DNA from: Pisolithus tinctorius
Taxonomy: Eukaryota > Basidiomycota > Agaricomycetes > Boletales > Pisolithaceae
DNA: 64,000 bases
NCBI GenBank assembly: GCA_024663395.1
Contig: JANFAH010000069.1
Coordinates: forward strand, 62,001 to 126,000
Reading direction: 5' to 3'
Shown: piece by piece, positions 59,341 to 64,000 of the stretch
Position numbering within the stretch: the stretch's first letter is position 1
Layout: each line of letters starts with the position of its first letter
Notes under the pieces: generated by a model
What the model was told of the DNA's origin: nothing
Databases searched by the model: none
Seen by the model: only the letters and a program-made list of their open reading frames with translations
Position numbers and translations under genes: made by a program

Positions 59341-60021
59341 AGGGCTGCTCAAAGTTGCTAGAGGTTCAGCTAATTCCTCGGGTGTTTGTTGGGTGTTTGT
59401 GGTGAGTTTTCAGCTGAGAATATCAGTATTCAAACTCCGACTGCTCTTGTCTAATCAGAATATTGATCATCATTTAGTATGCATCCCCATTCCCCCCCAT
59501 GTATACATCTGCTTTGTATTCACACTACAATAGTATGTAGTAGTACATATGAATGTGGATGTTTGTCTTCTTTGCTATCAGTTCATTATCACTTGCTAGA
59601 TCTCTCTGTTGATAAGCATGCACGCTTTTCGCCGGAGTTTGAATCTCCAGTCGGAGCTTAAATATTCGCTCACAAACTCACAACTCAACCGGGCGAATAT
59701 TTAAGCTCCGACTGGAGATTCAAACTCCGGCGAAAAGCGTGCATGCTTATCAACAGAGAGATCTAGCAAGTGATAATGAACTGATAGCAAAGAAGACAAA
59801 CATCCACATTCATATGTACTACTACATACTATTGTAGTGTGAATACAAAGCAGATGTATACATGGGGGGGAATGGGGATGCATACTAAATGATGATCAAT
59901 ATTCTGATTAGACAAGAGCAGTCGGAGTTTGAATACTGATATTCTCAGCCGAAAACTCACCACAAACACCCAAAAAACACCCGAGGAATTAGCTGAACCT
60001 CTAGCAACTTTGAGCGGCCCT
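59341..60021. mobile_element. Foldback element 3, 681 bp near-perfect palindrome
   Basis: Two arms of about 329 bp are inverted copies (centre about 59681) with a loop of about 22 bp. Ends read AGGGCTGCTCAAAG and CTTTGAGCGGCCCT. The flanks allow an AAT duplication (59338-59340, 60022-60024) or a TA duplication, so the superfamily is open. The same 60-residue translation appears on both strands, as expected of a palindrome. It is not related by eye to the two larger foldback elements. Confidence 0.85.
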
Positions 60022-60068
60022 AATCGGATATGAAGAATGGGGCAAACAAGGTACCATATGGAAGTTAC

Positions 60069-60429
60069 TGTTACGCTCGACTGAAGTCAAGACATAGGGA
60101 GAGCTCAAACGTAGACTGTGGTTTCTACTGAGCAAACGGCTGCAGTAACCTCTGTAAATGACAGAGGATTTAGGGCAACGCCGGTAAGAGTGGTCCTTGT
60201 TAGGGACACTGAGGGCAAAGTTCTGAGAATGCTGCGTATGATTGAGCAGCTCAAGTCTGGGTTTCCAGGACTTGAGCTGGCAGTCTAAATACTACAAAGG
60301 AGAGGACCATGAGGCGTCCTCATGTACCCGAGGTAACTATGCCATTGGTTGAACAACGAACTAAGTCCAACAGATCAAAAGCAAGGTAACCGTACAGTAA
60401 AGAGGAAAAGTTAGGGGCGAAACGTAACA
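60069..60429 (-). mobile_element. 3' LTR of the right-hand gypsy element, 361 bp
   Basis: On the minus strand it begins TGTTACGTTTCGCCC next to a purine tract and ends CGAGCGTAACA, giving TGTTACG/CGTAACA perfect inverted ends. The five bases after it are GTAAC on the element strand (60068-60064); the matching copy should lie beyond the 5' LTR outside the window. Confidence 0.85.
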
Positions 60430-60432
60430 TTA

Positions 60433-60445
60433 CCCCCTTTCTAAG
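60433..60445 (-). other. Polypurine tract of the right-hand gypsy element
   Basis: On the minus strand AGAAAGGGGGTAA lies directly before the LTR start and after the pol stop, in the expected priming position. Confidence 0.65.
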
Positions 60446-60466
60446 CATTGAAGTCCCTGACTTCAA

Positions 60467-63400
60467 CTACTCTCCGTAAGGTTCTCCGGTCATGTTACTG
60501 ATGGCAGAGTCGTCGAAGTCAAAATCAATGTTGTACAAGTCATTATCCTCGCTCCCGACAAGGGTACGATCATCCACCAGGGTGGGGGTGGGTATTCTGT
60601 CCTGTAAAGGACAACGAGGGCACATAGAAGGGCACTGGGCCTGAGTATGTCCAGGACGAGTGGTGTGACAAAAAGGACATTCATACAGTCCACAGTTGAC
60701 ACAGATATGGCCAAGGTGGCGGCAGACATGACACGCTTGACAGTAGCATGGGTCGGACGGAGTAAGAGGTCTATCAAACTCAGTCATGGCGTTCAACACA
60801 GGAGTCGGTGGCAACTGTGCAAGAGTTTCGACGATATTTAATGTGTAGTCGAGTTCTGCATGGGAGACACCAAAGGCAGTCTCAGGGTCTACCTCAGACA
60901 GAGAGTCATGAGACTCGCAGGGTTGGGGGTTAGGGCCTGACAAGCAGCAGGCACAAGGTCTGTCGGCTCTATGAAGGGAGCGTGAGGACTGGGAGGAACA
61001 GGAGGACGATGGTGACGATGCTGGGGGGGAGGATGACACGGAGGAAACCGGAGGGGAGGTTGCAGTCGAGGGTCTTCTGGACCCAGGAGGAGGGGGGGCA
61101 ATCAACGTAGGATACTGTCAGATGTTGTAGATGAGGTCTGCGCCTCCAAGGACATCAAAGAGTCTGAGTAAAAGGGGGACCTGCTGGACAGCGATTTCAT
61201 TTAGGATGGTACAGGCAGGGGACAGAAGGGGGTTTTGGTGGTTGACATAGCGAGAAAGTTCTTCTAGCTGAAGGGCTTGGATGGTGGCGTGGTATACAAG
61301 GTCAAGTGGAGAATCTTCATCCACTTCATGGTAAATGGTGCTGATGATGGCGGGGTCAGCAATGAAGAGTCGGTAAGAGGCGATCATCTGATCGCTAGTG
61401 GGCTGTCGTTGCTGACGAGCAAATGGAGTGTGACGGCGAGAGGGTTCACGAGGGTAGGTGTAATGACGAGGAGGCATTTCAAGAGTGATGTTTCTGACAG
61501 TACAAGTGGAACGTCGAGTGGGTTGTTTCTGGAGGGGGAAGTCTCTGGGGAACCATTTCTTATAGGCGGAGAGTGTATCATCTGCATGTTCAAGGTGTGA
61601 CTCTCTTTGCCATGAGTTTTTGGAAGAAGGGTAACCCTTCCATTTGATTAAGAAGGCATGACCATGGCCAGATTTCTTGTGGCCGACTATCGCCTCAACT
61701 TTGTATTCTTCCTCCTTGTTGACAAGGTCAGGCGGAGGAGCTGGGAAGTTCGGTCCGTGAACGTCATTTTCGCGATAGGGTGATAGGAGAGAAGCATGGA
61801 AGACGTTATGAATCTTCCATCATGAGGGAATCATGAGGCAGTACATAATGGGAGACAGGACATCGGAGACAGTGAAGGGTCCTTCTCATTTGGGTGCAAG
61901 CTTCCTATTTTCATAGGAGCATTTCAAATTGCATGCTTCTAGCCAAACCTTATCACCTTTTTGGAATGGGGTGAAGGGTCGTGACGAGCAGTCTTTCATC
62001 GTTTTTCTGGCTAGATCATGGGCTGCAAGGGCTTCTTCTCTAGCTTTTCGGAGTTCCTTGAGTCTAGACTCAGTGGCAGGAAGGTGAGTTTCTGTGATCA
62101 GGGACGGAAGGGGTTTCGGTTCATATCCGTACATGAGGTAGAATGGAGATTGATGAGTGACGGAGTGTGGGCGATGGTTGTGTGTGAATTCAGCCATAGG
62201 CAGGTTGTTCACCCATGAGGTGGGGTCGTTTTGGCAAAAGATGCGGAGATAGGTCTCCACTTCTTGGTTCATGCGTTCAGTTTCTCCGTCAGTCTGTGGG
62301 TGATATGCCGTTGATAGGGCAAGGGAGTATCCTAAAAGGGAAGCGAGTTCCTTTGCAAAGGCGGAGGCAAACTGAGGGCCTTGATCAGATATGATTTTGT
62401 CATACAACCCGAAGTGGGAGTAGACTTTCTTGAAAAATAATGCCACAATATCAGCAGTGGAGGCAGTTTTCTTGGTCGGTGTCAAAATTACCCCCTTTGT
62501 AAGCCCATGGTCTACCACGACCAAAAGGGAATCATAGCCATTAGAAACGGGCAGGTCGGTGACCAGATCGCAAGAGATCTGTTGAAAAGGGCGGGTCGAG
62601 GTGGAGGCAATAGGTGTAAGGGGCGGTGTCGTGGGGTGAGTATTTACTTTATTCTGTTGGCACACAGCACAGCCTTCAATGTATTTTCGGACAAAGGACG
62701 CAAGTCCAGGCCACCAAAACTCGGAAGAAACGAGTTGTCTGGTTTTCAAGATACCGGGGTGGCCAGTGGAGGGGTGATCATGATGGTTGGACACGACAGT
62801 CCGACGGAGGGTAAGGTCATCGGGGATATACACCTGATCTTTGTAAAGTAACACTCCACTGTCAAACCTCCAATCAGAGAGGTGGGATTTAAATGGGAGT
62901 GGCATGTCAACGTTTTCAATGGCACGAAGTGCCATTTGGACCACGGGGTCTTTCATGGAGGAAGATGCGACCTTCTGAGTGAGGTTGGTGTCAATAAGAT
63001 TGACGAATAAGGTCTGTGGAAGGAGGGTAACTCCTTTGTTATCTTCATCATCATCGGGGATATGATCGGGTTGGCGGGAGAGTGCGTGAGGTGCAGCCAG
63101 GTCTTTTCCTGGGACATGTTCTAACTGCAGATCAAAGTCTGCAAGGTCGAGGAGCCAGTGGGCCTGGCGATGATTCAAGTTTTGAGGTGATTTGAAGTAT
63201 GTTAGATTTTTATGGTCTGTGAAGACCTTAACCGGGAAAGGGGATCCATGGAGATAATGTCTCCAAGATTTCAACGCTCGAATAACTCCAAGTAGTTCTC
63301 TGTCATATATGTTGTAGTTTCTTTCTGCAGGGTTAAACAATTGGGACAGAAAGGCACAGGGTTGCCATTGTCTGTTTGAATCTTCTTGAAGGAGGATTCC

Positions 63401-64000
63401 TCCCATTGCGTACTTGGACGCATCTGTAGTAATCGTGAATGGCCGAGAGGTATCAGGCATTCGAAGAGTCGGTTGTGCCATGAAGATTCTTTTTAGGAGC
63501 TCAAAGGCGTCCTGACATTTCTTTGACCAACTCCAGTTGACCGTCTTCTTGGTAAGGTCAATGAGTGGTCGTGCAATGTCCGAGTAGTAAGGGACGAATC
63601 TTCTGTAAAAGTTTGCGAAACCTAGGAAGGATCGCACATCCTTGACCCTTTTTGGAACAGGCCATTCAGCAATACCTTGGACTTTGACGGGGTCCATGGC
63701 GACGGTGTTTTCTTTGATAATCATGCCAAGGTATTCCACCTTGGCAAGATCAAAATGACATTTTTCTAACTTTAGGGGGAGGGAAAGCTCCCTCATTCTC
63801 TCAAGGATGCAGCAGGTTCTTCGTTCATGTTCTTTGGGATTGGTAGAGAAGATGAGGAGATCATCCATATAGACGACCAACCATCCTTCGGTGATCATGT
63901 CTCTGAAAGAGTCGTTCATGAACTGCTGGAAGGTGGCGGGAGAGTTGCACAGCCCAAAAAACATGACGGTTGGTTCGAAGAGACCTTTATGTGTGATGAA
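60467..64000 (-). pseudogene. Ty3/gypsy pol (RT, RNase H, integrase, chromodomain, Cys-rich tail); 5' end outside window
   Basis: The minus-strand frame enters at 64000. The reverse transcriptase has FGLCNSPATFQ and the YMDD active site (near 63871); RNase H has TTDASKYAMGG and DHKNL; the integrase zinc site has H-H-C-C (GHPGILKTR, CAVCQQNK) and its core has the D-D-E set (CDLVTD, SDQGPQF, DGETERMNQE). A TGA at 61888-61886 stands where CGA is expected; two compensating one-base shifts with another TGA lie at about 61860-61801. The chromodomain follows (HAFLIKWKGYPSSKNSW, about 61690-61600). The frame then runs on about 350 residues beyond it, past a third TGA (61120-61118), through a helical block, a Pro/Ser-rich part and a Cys/His-rich module (CQACHVCRHLGHICVNCG, about 60735) to the stop at 60467. 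Gag and protease lie right of the window. Confidence 0.9.

Noticed and set aside
59479..59883. Two identical 60-codon open frames
   Set aside because: They arise from the palindrome at 59341-60021.
1..64000. CRISPR arrays, rRNA, tRNA genes
   Set aside because: The window is of fungal type; no spaced short repeats or cloverleaf-like sequence with A and B boxes could be supported by eye.

Overview
The window looks like a repeat-rich stretch of an Agaricomycete (mushroom-forming basidiomycete) genome. The signs are short 50-70 nt GT-AG introns, Ty3/gypsy elements with integrase plus chromodomain, a Plavaka transposase, a KDZ transposase with a CxC2-type cysteine cluster, a TET/JBP-like oxygenase, a DUF6698-type gene and a basidiomycete-style Zn2Cys6 regulator. 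The genus cannot be told from the sequence. No rRNA, tRNA or CRISPR was seen.

Layout. 1-3957: 3' part of a gypsy element on + (integrase, chromodomain, polypurine tract, 3' LTR) with an antisense cysteine-cluster/coiled-coil gene between pol and LTR; that gene is itself split by a solo LTR. 3958-5720: 153-bp tandem repeat and a PHD-like pseudogene. 5827-7685: a 1.86-kb LTR. 7958-12701: a decayed Ulp1-like large gene. 14244-20180: the least repeat-like part, with the one gene that can be spliced into an intact frame (Zn2Cys6 regulator), a deleted ERG26 copy and small decayed genes. 21420-37351: minisatellite, TET/JBP-like gene, KDZ transposase split by a 1.6-kb foldback element, and two unrecognised decayed genes. 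38655-42160: fragments of gypsy, Helitron and mariner-like elements. 43121-45736: DUF6698-type pseudogene with a solo LTR inside. 46050-55391: one Plavaka transposase gene broken by five independent insertions. 56897-59340: LTR plus decayed gag. 59341-60021: third foldback. 60069-64000: gypsy element on -, with 3' LTR and pol running off the window.

Two themes join the parts. First, nesting: target-site duplications (AGACT, GGAGG, CCGC, TA twice, and near-matches with one CpG-type change) let several insertions be removed on paper, and the host reading frame then closes exactly. Second, decay by CpG transition: many in-frame stops are TGA where the surrounding protein context expects Arg (CGA), and expected Arg positions read Trp, Cys or His. 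This is the mark of long-term cytosine methylation, and it has also struck the TET/JBP-like gene, whose family acts on 5-methylcytosine.

Almost every protein-coding unit here is a pseudogene or an element fragment. Gene names rest on motif recognition by eye; no database search was possible.
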